This document shows, piece by piece, positions 8,573 to 17,367 of a stretch of DNA of 64,000 bases. The notes under the pieces are model-generated. The model was not told where the DNA came from. It made no database searches and saw only the letters and a program-made list of their open reading frames with translations. The stretch's first letter is position 1, and each line of letters begins with the position of its first letter. The position numbers were made by a program, and so were the translations under genes. The stretch covers positions 124,001-188,000 of the forward strand of contig NZ_BPRC01000006.1 of the NCBI RefSeq assembly GCF_022179725.1. Reading direction: 5' to 3'. Source of the stretch: Methylorubrum aminovorans (GTDB taxonomy: Bacteria; Pseudomonadota; Alphaproteobacteria; Rhizobiales; Beijerinckiaceae).

Positions 8573-9262
8573 CTACCCTTGCCGGGCGCCGCCCATCATT
8601 GCCTGCATCCGCGAGAGCTGGGCGATGTGGCGCTGGATCAGCGGGAGCGCGCCCGCCGCGATGCGGCGCAGGGCTGGGTCCTCGCCGGCCTGCGCGTAGG
8701 AGCCGTGGATCTGGTACGCCTCCTGATGGCCCTGGAGCGAGGCGTTGACGAACATCGCGTCGTAGTCGGGGCCGGGCTGCATCCCCGAGAGCTGTGACAG
8801 GATCTGGGCCTTCTGCTCGTCCGTGGTCATGGCACCGGGGCCGGCTCCGCCGGGCACGCCCAGGGCGCCGCCGACGACCCCGCCCACCGCGCCGACGGTC
8901 GCCCCCGCGACACCGCCGGCCACCGCCAGCGGCGCGGCGACCAAGCCGCCGACGAGGCCGCCGGGACCGGCGGGTGCGCCGCCCGTCATCGGCGCGGCAC
9001 CGAGATACGGGTCGAGCTTGCGGGCGAGGTCGACCTGCTCGGTCACCTCGGCCCGGCTGAAGGCCTTGATGCGCGGATTGCGGGTCTTGGCGTGGGCGTC
9101 GCGCGCTGTGTTCTCGAGGAACAGGCCGCCCTTCGTCGCCATCGCGAGGTAGACGGGCGTCGGCATGGCACCGGCCGGCGCCGGTTGGGCCAGCGCCGTG
9201 CGGGTCACCGCCAGCGCGGCCGTTGCGGTCAGCAGAGTCGTCAGAAAATCGCGCCGATGCAT
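8573..9262 (-). CDS. Exported DUF4142-type protein
   Basis: A 229-residue secreted protein. The start at 9262 gives MHRRDFLTTLL followed by a hydrophobic stretch and an Ala-x-Ala site, a twin-arginine-type signal peptide. The mature part has two helical segments typical of the DUF4142 ferritin-like family: YLAMATKGGLFLENTARDAH, and near the end one containing SLQGHQEAYQIHGSYAQ and HIAQLSRM. They are separated by a long glycine/alanine/valine-rich insert (about residues 85-135) that looks like flexible or membrane-associated low-complexity sequence. Function is unknown. An upstream in-frame ATG at 9358 is less likely because it precedes the signal peptide. Confidence 0.75.
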   Translation of the reverse strand: MHRRDFLTTLLTATAALAVTRTALAQPAPAGAMPTPVYLAMATKGGLFLENTARDAHAKTRNPRIKAFSRAEVTEQVDLARKLDPYLGAAPMTGGAPAGPGGLVGGLVAAPLAVAGGVAGATVGAVGGVVGGALGVPGGAGPGAMTTDEQKAQILSQLSGMQPGPDYDAMFVNASLQGHQEAYQIHGSYAQAGEDPALRRIAAGALPLIQRHIAQLSRMQAMMGGARQG

Positions 9263-9416
9263 GGTATCGGATCTCCCGGTCTGGACACGACAGCCAGGCG
9301 CCGATTGTCTTGGAGCGGTGCCGGAGTCTGACGGGCAAAACCTTCGCGAAATCAGCAATGTTCCTGTGATCCAGGGGCTTCGACGCTCGAAGACGCTCGG
9401 GCGACCCGTGCCGGAT

Positions 9417-9917
9417 TCAGAGCCCGCTCGTCGGGCGCAGGCGGGCCATGCAATGCACGTCGTCGAGGCGGCCGTTGCGGAACGAGGCGGCCCGGTGCGT
9501 GCCCTCGATGACGAAGCCGAATTTCTCGTAGAGTGCGATGGCGCGGGCGTTGTCGGTGAAGACCGTCATCTCGATGCGCGAGACATTGATCCAGTTGTCC
9601 GCCGTGTCGATCACCGCCGCGAGGAGCCGCGAGCCGATGCCGTTGCCGGCGAAATCCTCGTGCACCGCGATCCAGAACTCCGCCGCGTGGGCGCGCCGGC
9701 CGTAGAAGGGGCGCAGGGCCGCCGCCCCGACGAGGCGTCCCTCCCGCTCCGCCGCGAGGTGGAGATCGCGCGGCGAGCGCGGCTCGGCCCACTTCTTCAC
9801 GGCCTCGAAGGATTCGTAAGGAAGTGCCAGGGTGCCGAAGCGGAAGGCGGGCTGATTGTAGATTTCGAAGAGATCCTGCGCATCGTCCTCGCGCATGGCC
9901 CGTATCGTCAGGTCCAT
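9417..9917 (-). CDS. GNAT family N-acetyltransferase
   Basis: A 166-residue single-domain acetyltransferase. It has the acetyl-CoA pyrophosphate loop (FAGNGIGSRLL, a Q/RxxGxG/A-type motif with Asn), an upstream strand (AEFWIAVHEDF) and the C-terminal NARAIALYEKFGFVIEGTHRAA, a RimI/RimL-like ending. The acceptor substrate cannot be deduced. The start at 9917 gives MDLTIRAMREDD, the usual N-terminal beta strand; the frame is open further upstream, but that part lacks similarity to the fold. Confidence 0.88.
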   Translation of the reverse strand: MDLTIRAMREDDAQDLFEIYNQPAFRFGTLALPYESFEAVKKWAEPRSPRDLHLAAEREGRLVGAAALRPFYGRRAHAAEFWIAVHEDFAGNGIGSRLLAAVIDTADNWINVSRIEMTVFTDNARAIALYEKFGFVIEGTHRAASFRNGRLDDVHCMARLRPTSGL

Positions 9918-9991
9918 ATCGTTCCTCGTGCCGCTGATTTCAGAGGTTGTCGGAAGATGTTGCCTTATTTTGCTCAGGCAATCTGAATGCT

Positions 9992-10121
9992 CCTCATGCT
10001 GAGGGGCTGCGTCAGCAGCCTCGAAGCACATCGCGACGGTTCTCCCGGCAACCCGATGCCGCGGGGCGATCGTTCAGGCGTGCTTCGAGGCAAGCTTGCA
10101 GCCCGGCGCCTCAGCATGAGG
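9992..10121. repeat. Long imperfect inverted repeat (intergenic)
   Basis: Outer arms CCTCATGCTGAG (9992-10003) and CTCAGCATGAGG (10110-10121) are perfect complements. Inner arms CCTCGAAGCA (10019-10028) and TGCTTCGAGG (10081-10090) are also perfect complements. The whole 130-bp unit can fold into a long hairpin. It resembles the dispersed intergenic palindromes of Methylobacterium and other Rhizobiales. It separates the GNAT gene from the metallophore operon and may act as a terminator or mRNA stabiliser. Confidence 0.8.
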
Positions 10122-10172
10122 TACGCTGCGCTCGCCAAAACAACGCAGGCCGGCCGGCTCGTGCGACGGTGC

Positions 10173-10451
10173 TCACGTCCAGTCGAAGCGCAGCGTCTCG
10201 CGGAAGGCGAAGCGCTCGATGTGGCGCACCACGACGTCGCGCAGACCGGGCAGGCTGGCGGCATCCTGCGCGGTCAGATCGATCGTCAGGGTCTCCGCGT
10301 CGGCGGACAGCCGCGTCTCGCCGAGCGGCAGGGCGATCCGGGCGTTCGTGTCGCTGAACTCGGTCTCGAACCGGTGGGCCCAGTGCTTGCAGAGCTGCTG
10401 GAGATAACGGCCGGCATGCGGGGTGCTGACCACGGCGTGGCTCTCGGTCAT
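10173..10451 (-). CDS. DUF2218 domain protein at the end of the metallophore operon
   Basis: A 92-residue protein of the DUF2218 family, recognisable by the N-terminal ATPHAGRYLQQL-type segment (here STPHAGRYLQQLCKHWAHRF) and a C-terminal FRETLRFDW. Members are often found beside iron-uptake or siderophore genes, but no biochemical role is established. It lies 35 bp downstream of the AsbF-like gene on the same strand, so it is probably the last gene of the metallophore operon. The 9992-10121 hairpin follows it. Confidence 0.75.
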   Translation of the reverse strand: MTESHAVVSTPHAGRYLQQLCKHWAHRFETEFSDTNARIALPLGETRLSADAETLTIDLTAQDAASLPGLRDVVVRHIERFAFRETLRFDWT

Positions 10452-10486
10452 GGCGGTCTCCTGCGGTCTCTTGAACTGCGGCGTGC

Positions 10487-11323
10487 TCAGCGCGCGGCGT
10501 GGCGGGGGCTGGCGGCGTGGCGGCCGGCGGTGGCACTGCGCACGCGGAAAAGGTCGGTCGGCAGGACCGCGAACGAGGCGTCGCCGAACCATTCGAGCGA
10601 GGCTTCCGCCTGTGGCGGCAGCGTCTTCAGGAAGGTGCCGTAATCCAGCGCGCCCTCGAACAGGGCGGTCATGCCCTCGCGCCGTCCGGCCGCGGCGTAG
10701 ACGTTGGCCGGCTCGAACACCGGCAGGTCGGCCCGGCTGCGCACGTTCTTGAGGTGGTAATAGTCGATATGGGGGCTCAGCCGGGCATGGGCCGCGAGCG
10801 GATCGTCGCCGCCCTCCCAGACGTGGAGCGTGTCGAAATTCACCCGGAGGTTCGGGTGATCGACCGAAGCCAGCAGGTCGAGGAGCGAGTCGGTGGTGTC
10901 GGCGAGCGTGCCGGGATGCGTCTCGACCACCAGCCGCAGGCCGTGATCGGCGAGCTGGCCCGCCGCCATCCGCAGGCGTGCCGCGACGTGCGCCCGCTCC
11001 TCCGCCGAGGCGTCCGCACTGCCCTTGGTGCCGGCGAAGGTGCGCAGGCGCGGCGCGCCCCAGCTGCCCGCGAGCCGGGCGAGTTCGGCCGTCCGCTCGG
11101 TCAGGGTTTTTGGCGGTGCGTCGAGGGGCAGGTAGTCGCTCAGCATCGGCACGTGCAGGCCGTAGGCGGCGAGCCATTCGGCGTGGTCGCCGGGGCCGAG
11201 ATTGCGGGCGTGAACCCCCCACAACTCGATCCCGTCGAAGCCGTGGCCGCGGGCGAAGCGAGCGAGTTCGCCGATCGAGACGAGATGGTGGCGAAAGCTG
11301 ATGGTGCAGAGGGCGATTCTCAT
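10487..11323 (-). CDS. mllF: 3-dehydroshikimate dehydratase, AsbF-like (MllF)
   Basis: A 278-residue TIM-barrel enzyme of the sugar-phosphate isomerase/epimerase-like family that includes AsbF of petrobactin synthesis. AsbF turns 3-dehydroshikimate into 3,4-dihydroxybenzoate, the aryl cap of the metallophore. Visible metal-ligand segments are VVETHPGT, NFDTLHVWE, DYYHLKN and LEWFGD. It starts at 11323 in an ATGA overlap with the upstream carrier-AsbE gene, so it is coupled in the operon. In the lanthanide metallophore methylolanthanin the aryl group is reported as 4-hydroxybenzoate, so the exact product here should be treated as an aryl acid of this route. The mll name is from memory of the M. 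extorquens locus. Confidence 0.85.
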   Translation of the reverse strand: MRIALCTISFRHHLVSIGELARFARGHGFDGIELWGVHARNLGPGDHAEWLAAYGLHVPMLSDYLPLDAPPKTLTERTAELARLAGSWGAPRLRTFAGTKGSADASAEERAHVAARLRMAAGQLADHGLRLVVETHPGTLADTTDSLLDLLASVDHPNLRVNFDTLHVWEGGDDPLAAHARLSPHIDYYHLKNVRSRADLPVFEPANVYAAAGRREGMTALFEGALDYGTFLKTLPPQAEASLEWFGDASFAVLPTDLFRVRSATAGRHAASPRHAAR

Positions 11324-12630
11324 GCGGGGAGCCTTTCGCGGGAGGGCGGCGCGGCGTGTCCGAGGTCCGGGCTTCTCTGCCGCCACGCGGCGTAGGCCGC
11401 GGCGAGCTGCCGCTTGATCGCGAATTCCTGCGCATCGAGGGCATCGAGCCGCGCGAGGACGGGGGCGAGTTCGGCCGCGTCCCCGGTCCGGGCAAGCTTC
11501 AGCACGGCGTAGTGCAGGGCGGTGAGGCCGTTCACCAGGGCCTCGATCTCGTCGCAGATCCGCTGGAACTCCGGGTCCGGCCAGCGCAGGGCGCGCCAGA
11601 AGAAGGCGAAGCCGTGCTCGTAGGCCCATTTGCGGATGGTGATCACCGGCAGTTCGCGCAACGCCTCGCCGAGATCGGTCAGCTTCAAGCCGCCGCGCCC
11701 CTCGGCATGGGCGAGCACGATGGCGCGCGCCGCATCGATCAGTGGGTTGGCGTCGAGCCGGAAGCAGGCATCGAAGAAGGCCGCCAGATCCGTGTCCCTC
11801 GGCGGGTGGGCCAGCGAGGGATCGAAGCGGTAGCCGCCGGCCACGCTCGGTTGGCGGATGGCGTTGAGCATCCGCTCGCGCTCGATCTCGCCCTCCCAGC
11901 GGAAGTCGGGGTCGCGCACCTGCCAGAGGTCGGGATCGTCGGAGAGCGACACCAGCAGGTAGTGCGGGAAGGGGTTCTGGTTGAACTTGTTCTCCCGCTC
12001 GGGGAGGTGGAACATGTCGAGCATCACCATGATGCATTCGTCCGGTTGCCGCCGCTCCATGAGGTCGAGCAGGGTGGCGACGTTCTCCTCCTTCGAGCGG
12101 GAATGGTCGTACCAGGGCACGAGCGGCACGCCGTAGAGCCGCTCGAACCAGTAGCGGAACGACTCGTGATCCATCGCATCCGAGTGGTAGGCGAGCTTCG
12201 ACCCGTCGGTAATCGCGAACTCGGCATCCCAGATCAGGGCGTAGAACGGACGGTGATCGATGCCGCGGCGTTTCAGCCCGTCGCAGACGCAACTGACGAA
12301 GCAGTGGATCTTCAGATCGTAGGGCATCGCCCCGTGGACGCCCTCGGAGGGGGCCTCCGGTTCGGCGGCCGGTGTGGCCGGTTCCGCGCCCGGCGCCAGC
12401 AGGCGGGCGAGGTCAGCCACAGTCGAGACGTCCTGCCGGTTGATCGCCTCTTCCGGCACCGACACGCCGTGCGTCAGCTCCAGTGCCAGGATGAGCTGAA
12501 GCAACTGCACGGAATCGAGGTAGAGATCCTCGTTCAGCCGCGCCTCCGGCCCGAACCCATCGAGATGGGGATGGCGCATTTCCTCGCGCAGCACCGTGCC
12601 GATCGCGGCGATCAACGTCTCGTTGCTCAC
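11320..12630 (-). CDS. mllDE: Aryl carrier protein-AsbE fusion (MllDE)
   Basis: A 436-residue fusion of two proteins that are separate in Bacillus petrobactin synthesis. Residues 1 to about 80 are an acyl carrier protein with the phosphopantetheine attachment Ser40 in LYLDSVQLL. A linker rich in Pro, Ala and Glu follows (about 81-101). From Met102 (MPYDLKIHCF) to the end is an AsbE-like domain, which in Bacillus condenses the carrier-bound dihydroxybenzoyl group onto spermidine. The GTG start at 12630 overlaps the upstream gene's TGA (GTGA), and the stop overlaps the next start (ATGA). No other carrier is seen nearby, so the adenylating domain of the upstream gene should load this one. Confidence 0.88.
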   Translation of the reverse strand: MSNETLIAAIGTVLREEMRHPHLDGFGPEARLNEDLYLDSVQLLQLILALELTHGVSVPEEAINRQDVSTVADLARLLAPGAEPATPAAEPEAPSEGVHGAMPYDLKIHCFVSCVCDGLKRRGIDHRPFYALIWDAEFAITDGSKLAYHSDAMDHESFRYWFERLYGVPLVPWYDHSRSKEENVATLLDLMERRQPDECIMVMLDMFHLPERENKFNQNPFPHYLLVSLSDDPDLWQVRDPDFRWEGEIERERMLNAIRQPSVAGGYRFDPSLAHPPRDTDLAAFFDACFRLDANPLIDAARAIVLAHAEGRGGLKLTDLGEALRELPVITIRKWAYEHGFAFFWRALRWPDPEFQRICDEIEALVNGLTALHYAVLKLARTGDAAELAPVLARLDALDAQEFAIKRQLAAAYAAWRQRSPDLGHAAPPSRERLPA

Positions 12631-15605
12631 GCCACCGCCTCCAGGCCGCCGTCCCGGTACTGCGCGGCGACCGCGCGTCGCGAAATCTTGCCGTTGGCCT
12701 CCCGCGGGATCGCGCCGACCTGCACCGCCTCCACCGGCACCTGATGGCCGGCGAGCCAGCGGCGGCACCAGTCCTGAAGGGTGCGGGGCGGCATGGGGCC
12801 TTCCGCGCTGAACAGCAGCGTCACCCGCTCGCCCGCGAACGGATCGGGCCGGGCGAAGGCGACGGCGTCGGTGATGCCGGGCAGGGCCATGACCACGTCC
12901 TCGACCTCGCCGGGATAGACGTTGAGGCCCGAGACGTTGATCGTGTCGTCCCGGCGCGCGACGAAGACCAGCATGCCGTCGGGTTGGAGGTAGCCGAGAT
13001 CGGCGGTGCGGATCGTGCCGCCCTCCCCCTCGACCACGATCTCTGCCGGAGCGTCGGGACCCGTTCCCGCGCGGACGCGGTGATGCGGCAGCGGGCGGCC
13101 GATGGCGTCGGCGCGGCGCAGATCCGGGTTGATCGCGATGCAGCCGGCTTCCGAGCAGCCGTATTGCTGGAACAGGTGGGTGACGCGCTCCCGGATGGCG
13201 GCAAACCAGGGCGCGGGCAGGAGCGTGCCCGAGACCATCGCCGCGTGGATTGTCTCGCCCTCGGGCAGGAGCCGGGCCAGCGTGTGCAGCATGGCCGGCG
13301 CGGTGTAGAGCACCGGGCGCTCGATCTCGCGCAGGCGGCGCAGAAGATATTTCGGATTCGTGGTGTCGACGATCACCGGCACGCGGCCGCGGCGTAGGCC
13401 GACGAACAGCCCGCAGATCAGCCCGTAGGAATGGGTGATCGGGCAGGCGATGACCGGAATCATCCCGTCCGGCTCGGTGAAGGCGCCGACGTAGCTCTCG
13501 ATCTCGCGCTCGACCGCGCCCCAGGGGCGGGCGATGCATTTGGGCTCGCCAGTGGTGCCGGAACTCATCTGGAGCAACTCGCCCTCTCCCGGCACCGGCG
13601 GGGCGGCGCCAGCCAAGGCCTCGCCCTCCAGGCTGTCGAGGAACAGGCGGTGGCAGCTGGCGCGCTCGGCGAGCCGGCGCGCGCCCTCATCGGGCAGCGC
13701 CGGATGGATCGGCAGCAGGCTCGCGCCATGCCGGCGGGCGGCGAGGATGAAGGCGAGGCTCTGGGCGGTGTCGCGAAAGCGCGCGGCGACACGCTCGCCG
13801 CTGCCGCCGCGGAAGGCCGCCGCGTCCCCGGCGCGGCGGATGGCGGCCTCCATCTCGTCGGCAGGGATGGTGCGGCCGTCGATCTCGATCATGCAGTCTC
13901 CGGAAGGGGCGTCGGGGGAGTGGAACAGGGTGTTGGGCGCGTGGAGGCTGCCCTGCGCCTCGCCGAGCCCGAGCTTGCGCGACAGAAGCGCCTCGACCCG
14001 CAGCCGGGGCGCCTCGACGGCGAGGCGGGCGAAGCGCGCCTCCAGCCCGTACTCCGCAGCGTGGCGCCGCAACTGCCGGCCGAGGCGGCGCCAGAAGCCC
14101 GCCTCATCGAGGCCATGCCGACGCGCGAGAGCGGCGGTGATCTCGCTGAGGTTGAAGACGAACAGGCTGTCGGTGACGAGTTCGGCCAGCGTCGCGGCCG
14201 AGCGCATGGCGTGGAAGCGGTCCTCCGCCGGGCCGGCATGGGCGGGGTCGATCGCCCCGAAATCCGGCACGCCTGCCGGGTCGGTCACGAAGTCGGGGGC
14301 GTATTCCGCGCTCTCGTGGAAGTCGCGCAGGATCACCCGTTCCGGCCAGCCGTCGCGGTGGACCAGGATCATGTTCTGGCCGTGCGCCTCCAGGGCGACG
14401 CCGTGGGCGGCGAGCAGGTGCCACACCGGCAGCACCGCGACCGCGACTAGGCGGTCGAGCCAGGCGTCGCGGCCGTATCGTTCGAGCCAGGGCGCAACGA
14501 AGGGGCTGCCATCCGCTTCGCATACGGTCAGCGCGTTGAAGGGCACGGCCGCCTCGCCGGGCGCGAGGCGCGGGCTCTCCCGCCAGATCGCGGCGAGATG
14601 GCCGGCGAGCGGCCCGCCCCGGTCGGCGAGTGCGGCGGCGTATTCACGCAGCACCGTCACGTGCTTACGCAGTGTGGGGTCGGCGGCGACGATGTCCGCG
14701 AGCCAGTCCGACAGGGCCGGGCCGGTCAGCACGAAATGCGGGTCGAGGATGCGCAGGCTGGAGGTCGAGACGACGGCGAGCGCCAGCTTCACGCTCGCGG
14801 CGGACGGATCATCGTGGTTGTGCAGCGTGCGCAGGGATTGGCTGGCGACGTAGCGCGGGCCGGCGATGCCGAGGGCGACGGCGCGGCCCTCCGCCAGCCA
14901 GGGCTGCAAGGCGTCTTTTTCGAGCCGGCGCATCTGCCAGGGATGGACCGGCAGAAGGGCGTGCGTGTCGAGAGAGTGCCCGGTCGCGCCGAGACGCTCC
15001 GCCAGCACGTCCCATTCCCCGCCGAGTTCGGCCCGCCAGAACGCGGCTTCCGCGCCCGGCCCGGCGAGGGCGATCGTGTCGCGGCGGATCGCCAGCCATT
15101 CGAGGCGGAACGGCGCAGCGGCTTCGGGCCCGTAGCGGCGGTGATCCTCCAGGCTGAAGCCGGTGCGGGCCTTGAAGCTCGGATGGTAGGGATGACCCTC
15201 CCAGAGCGCTGCATCCAGGGCGGCGAAGGGCAGAGTGCGGCGCTCCGGCGGCGACAGGTTTTCGGCGTTCCAGCGGCAGAGTTCGACCGTCTGTTCAAGC
15301 TCCGCCAGCAGCCGCGCCCGGTGCTCGGGAGCGGCGGGCAGGGCCTCGACGAGGGCGGCGAGATCGGCCGGTTTCCAGCCCCCCTCCCCGTCCGCCATCT
15401 CGACCGAACCGGGATCGAGGCGAGGGCGGCCGAAAGCGCCGAGCGTGCCGGTTGCGCGGAAGCGGTGCGGGCCGAGGCGCCATTCGATCCGACCGGAGGC
15501 GCCGACAGGTCCGCGCTCGGCCAGCCCCTCGAACAGGACGGCTTCCGCCAACTGGCGCAGGACGCGTGCCTCCGGCGGCTCCCTGTCGTTACGAAGCGAG
15601 GGCAT
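12627..15605 (-). CDS. mllBC: NIS synthetase-aryl adenylating enzyme fusion, AsbB-AsbC-like (MllBC)
   Basis: A 992-residue bifunctional protein. Residues 1-571 are an IucA/IucC-type, NRPS-independent siderophore synthetase, with LLPVHPWQM, the ATP-binding strand SVKLALAVVSTSSLR and the FhuF-like C-terminal part with EAHGQNMILV. It would join an amine to a citrate carboxyl. Residues 572-992 are an AMP-forming ligase with the phosphate loop MSSGTTGEPK and the C-terminal GKISRRA lysine segment; by analogy to AsbC it activates the hydroxybenzoate and loads the carrier. The boundary is marked by an in-frame Met572 (MIEIDGRTIP). The start at 15605 overlaps the upstream gene's stop by 17 bases. Standalone relatives are about 600 and 410 residues, so both halves are complete. 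Confidence 0.9.
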   Translation of the reverse strand: MPSLRNDREPPEARVLRQLAEAVLFEGLAERGPVGASGRIEWRLGPHRFRATGTLGAFGRPRLDPGSVEMADGEGGWKPADLAALVEALPAAPEHRARLLAELEQTVELCRWNAENLSPPERRTLPFAALDAALWEGHPYHPSFKARTGFSLEDHRRYGPEAAAPFRLEWLAIRRDTIALAGPGAEAAFWRAELGGEWDVLAERLGATGHSLDTHALLPVHPWQMRRLEKDALQPWLAEGRAVALGIAGPRYVASQSLRTLHNHDDPSAASVKLALAVVSTSSLRILDPHFVLTGPALSDWLADIVAADPTLRKHVTVLREYAAALADRGGPLAGHLAAIWRESPRLAPGEAAVPFNALTVCEADGSPFVAPWLERYGRDAWLDRLVAVAVLPVWHLLAAHGVALEAHGQNMILVHRDGWPERVILRDFHESAEYAPDFVTDPAGVPDFGAIDPAHAGPAEDRFHAMRSAATLAELVTDSLFVFNLSEITAALARRHGLDEAGFWRRLGRQLRRHAAEYGLEARFARLAVEAPRLRVEALLSRKLGLGEAQGSLHAPNTLFHSPDAPSGDCMIEIDGRTIPADEMEAAIRRAGDAAAFRGGSGERVAARFRDTAQSLAFILAARRHGASLLPIHPALPDEGARRLAERASCHRLFLDSLEGEALAGAAPPVPGEGELLQMSSGTTGEPKCIARPWGAVEREIESYVGAFTEPDGMIPVIACPITHSYGLICGLFVGLRRGRVPVIVDTTNPKYLLRRLREIERPVLYTAPAMLHTLARLLPEGETIHAAMVSGTLLPAPWFAAIRERVTHLFQQYGCSEAGCIAINPDLRRADAIGRPLPHHRVRAGTGPDAPAEIVVEGEGGTIRTADLGYLQPDGMLVFVARRDDTINVSGLNVYPGEVEDVVMALPGITDAVAFARPDPFAGERVTLLFSAEGPMPPRTLQDWCRRWLAGHQVPVEAVQVGAIPREANGKISRRAVAAQYRDGGLEAVA

Positions 15606-17367
15606 GGCCGGCCTCGCCCCGAGCCGCCGCGTGAAGCGGGTTCGGCATGTCGATGTAGTTGCCGCGGCCGTCGCCCGAGGCGAGTTCGTCGCGGTCGGAC
15701 AGGCGCACCCGCAGGTTGGCCTTGGTGCAGAGCGTCGGCCCGTCGAGCACCGAGCGGGCGAAGGCGTAGCCCGCACCCGTCAGGCGGTGCGCCATCGCTT
15801 CAAGGCGCCGGGCGAGATCGTCGAGGAGCGTTTCCTCGCGCGCCAGCCCGTCATGGCCCATCCGGGCGATCACGGAAAAGATCTGGTTGACCACGAGATA
15901 GTAGGCGAGGCGTCGGCGGATCTCGCCGTCGGCGAAGTAGAGCGAGGCGATCGAACCGGTTTCGGGCGCGTCGCGCAGGAGCCGCGGGCGGGCGGCCTCG
16001 GAGAGGTAGAAGCCCTGGTTGTCGCGGTAGAAGCCGCGCTCCGGCCAGCCGGAGGCGACGTCGAGCAGGGCGTTCTGCTGGTGGGCCTCAAGCGCGATGC
16101 CGTGCCCGTCGTAGAGGGCGACGACGGGCTCCAGCATGCAGTCGAGATAGCGGCTAAACCACGTGCGGGCGGCCTGGGCGCGGGCGGCCGCGCCGTCCGG
16201 GCAGACCTGCCGCAGGAGCGCCTCCAGCCGCGAGGGGCGGCCGGGCAGCGGCTCGGCGGTGAGTGCCGCCAGGGTGGCGACCCCCCGCTCCGCGCCGTTC
16301 CGGAAGGGGTTTTCGCGCAGGACCGTCTCGAAGCCGCTCTCCTCGCGGCCGGGACAGTGCAGGGTGAGATAGGCGGGGTCGGCCAGGATCCGGAAATTCG
16401 GATGGCGCGCGCCGAACCCGCTTTTCGCCAGCAGCCGCGCCATGGCGACCCCGGCCTTGAGTTCGGCGAGCCGGTTCACCCGCAACGAGTTGGTGAGGGT
16501 GACGGGCAGTGAGAACTTCGCCATCCACGGGCTCTCGGCGGCGTAGACGGTGCGCAGCGAGGAGGTCGCGGTGAAGCGCGGGCCGAAGGCGCCGAGGGGC
16601 CGCAGGCGGCCCGCCTCGACGAGCGCCGCGACGTGCGGCTCCAGCATCAGCGCCTCGGCCTGGAGCGGGTGCATCGGCAGGGCGATCTCGCCCGCGCGCA
16701 GATCCAGGCGGGCGTCATCCGAGCCGATGAGGTCGAGGGCGAGGTCGGGCGCGGCGCGGGTCTCCGCCGAATCGTGGCGCACGAGGCTCGCCTGCGCCGC
16801 GAACACGGCGAGCCGGAACGAGCCGCCCTCCTCCGGCGCGTAGGTGCGGGCCTGCCAGGTGGTGAGGCCCTGGCGGCTCTTGGGCGTCGGGTGCAGCCAG
16901 TGGCCGAAGACGAGGGCGCGCTCGGCGGCGATGAAGCCGGTGGCGTCCGCCTCCCGCTCCGCAAAATCAAGCAGGCGTGCGGTCTCGCGGTAGCTGTCGA
17001 GCACGCGCCCGAGCAGTTCCAGTTCACGTTCGCGGGCGGTCTCGCCCCGGCCCTCGTCGGCGCGGGAATAGGCCTCGCCGAGAAGCTCCTGCAGCGCGCG
17101 CATCGGCGCCACCGCCCGCCAGCGCGGTTCGTGCAGGTGACGCGTCCAGAGACGGCCGAAGGCGTGCGCGCCGCACAGTGACGGGGACAGGATCTCGGCG
17201 CGGATCGCGAGGCGACGGCTGCGCAGGTTCCACTCGACGCAGCGTGCGGGCGGGCCGTCCGGCAGCGCGTGGCGGACCCGGATGCCGGGGTCGATCTCGC
17301 GCAGATATCCGTTGGCGAAGCTGCGGAAGGCGGCCGCCTCGGCCACGGCTTGAGACGATGGTGGCAT
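15589..17367 (-). CDS. mllA: NIS synthetase, AsbA-like (MllA), first gene of the metallophore operon
   Basis: A 592-residue IucA/IucC-family synthetase. In petrobactin synthesis AsbA condenses citrate with a spermidine. Family marks are GHWLHPTPKSRQG, ALPMHPLQA-type sequence (here IALPMHPLQAEAL), the ATP-binding part FTATSSLRTVYA with KFSLPVTLTNSLRVN, and EAHQQNALLDV near the C-terminus. The ATG at 17367 was preferred over an upstream in-frame start because a GAGG-type ribosome site precedes it and the added residues have no family similarity. It is the promoter-proximal gene of the biosynthetic operon (15589-17367, then mllBC, mllDE, mllF and the DUF2218 gene). Confidence 0.9.
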   Translation of the reverse strand: MPPSSQAVAEAAAFRSFANGYLREIDPGIRVRHALPDGPPARCVEWNLRSRRLAIRAEILSPSLCGAHAFGRLWTRHLHEPRWRAVAPMRALQELLGEAYSRADEGRGETARERELELLGRVLDSYRETARLLDFAEREADATGFIAAERALVFGHWLHPTPKSRQGLTTWQARTYAPEEGGSFRLAVFAAQASLVRHDSAETRAAPDLALDLIGSDDARLDLRAGEIALPMHPLQAEALMLEPHVAALVEAGRLRPLGAFGPRFTATSSLRTVYAAESPWMAKFSLPVTLTNSLRVNRLAELKAGVAMARLLAKSGFGARHPNFRILADPAYLTLHCPGREESGFETVLRENPFRNGAERGVATLAALTAEPLPGRPSRLEALLRQVCPDGAAARAQAARTWFSRYLDCMLEPVVALYDGHGIALEAHQQNALLDVASGWPERGFYRDNQGFYLSEAARPRLLRDAPETGSIASLYFADGEIRRRLAYYLVVNQIFSVIARMGHDGLAREETLLDDLARRLEAMAHRLTGAGYAFARSVLDGPTLCTKANLRVRLSDRDELASGDGRGNYIDMPNPLHAAARGEAGHALAS

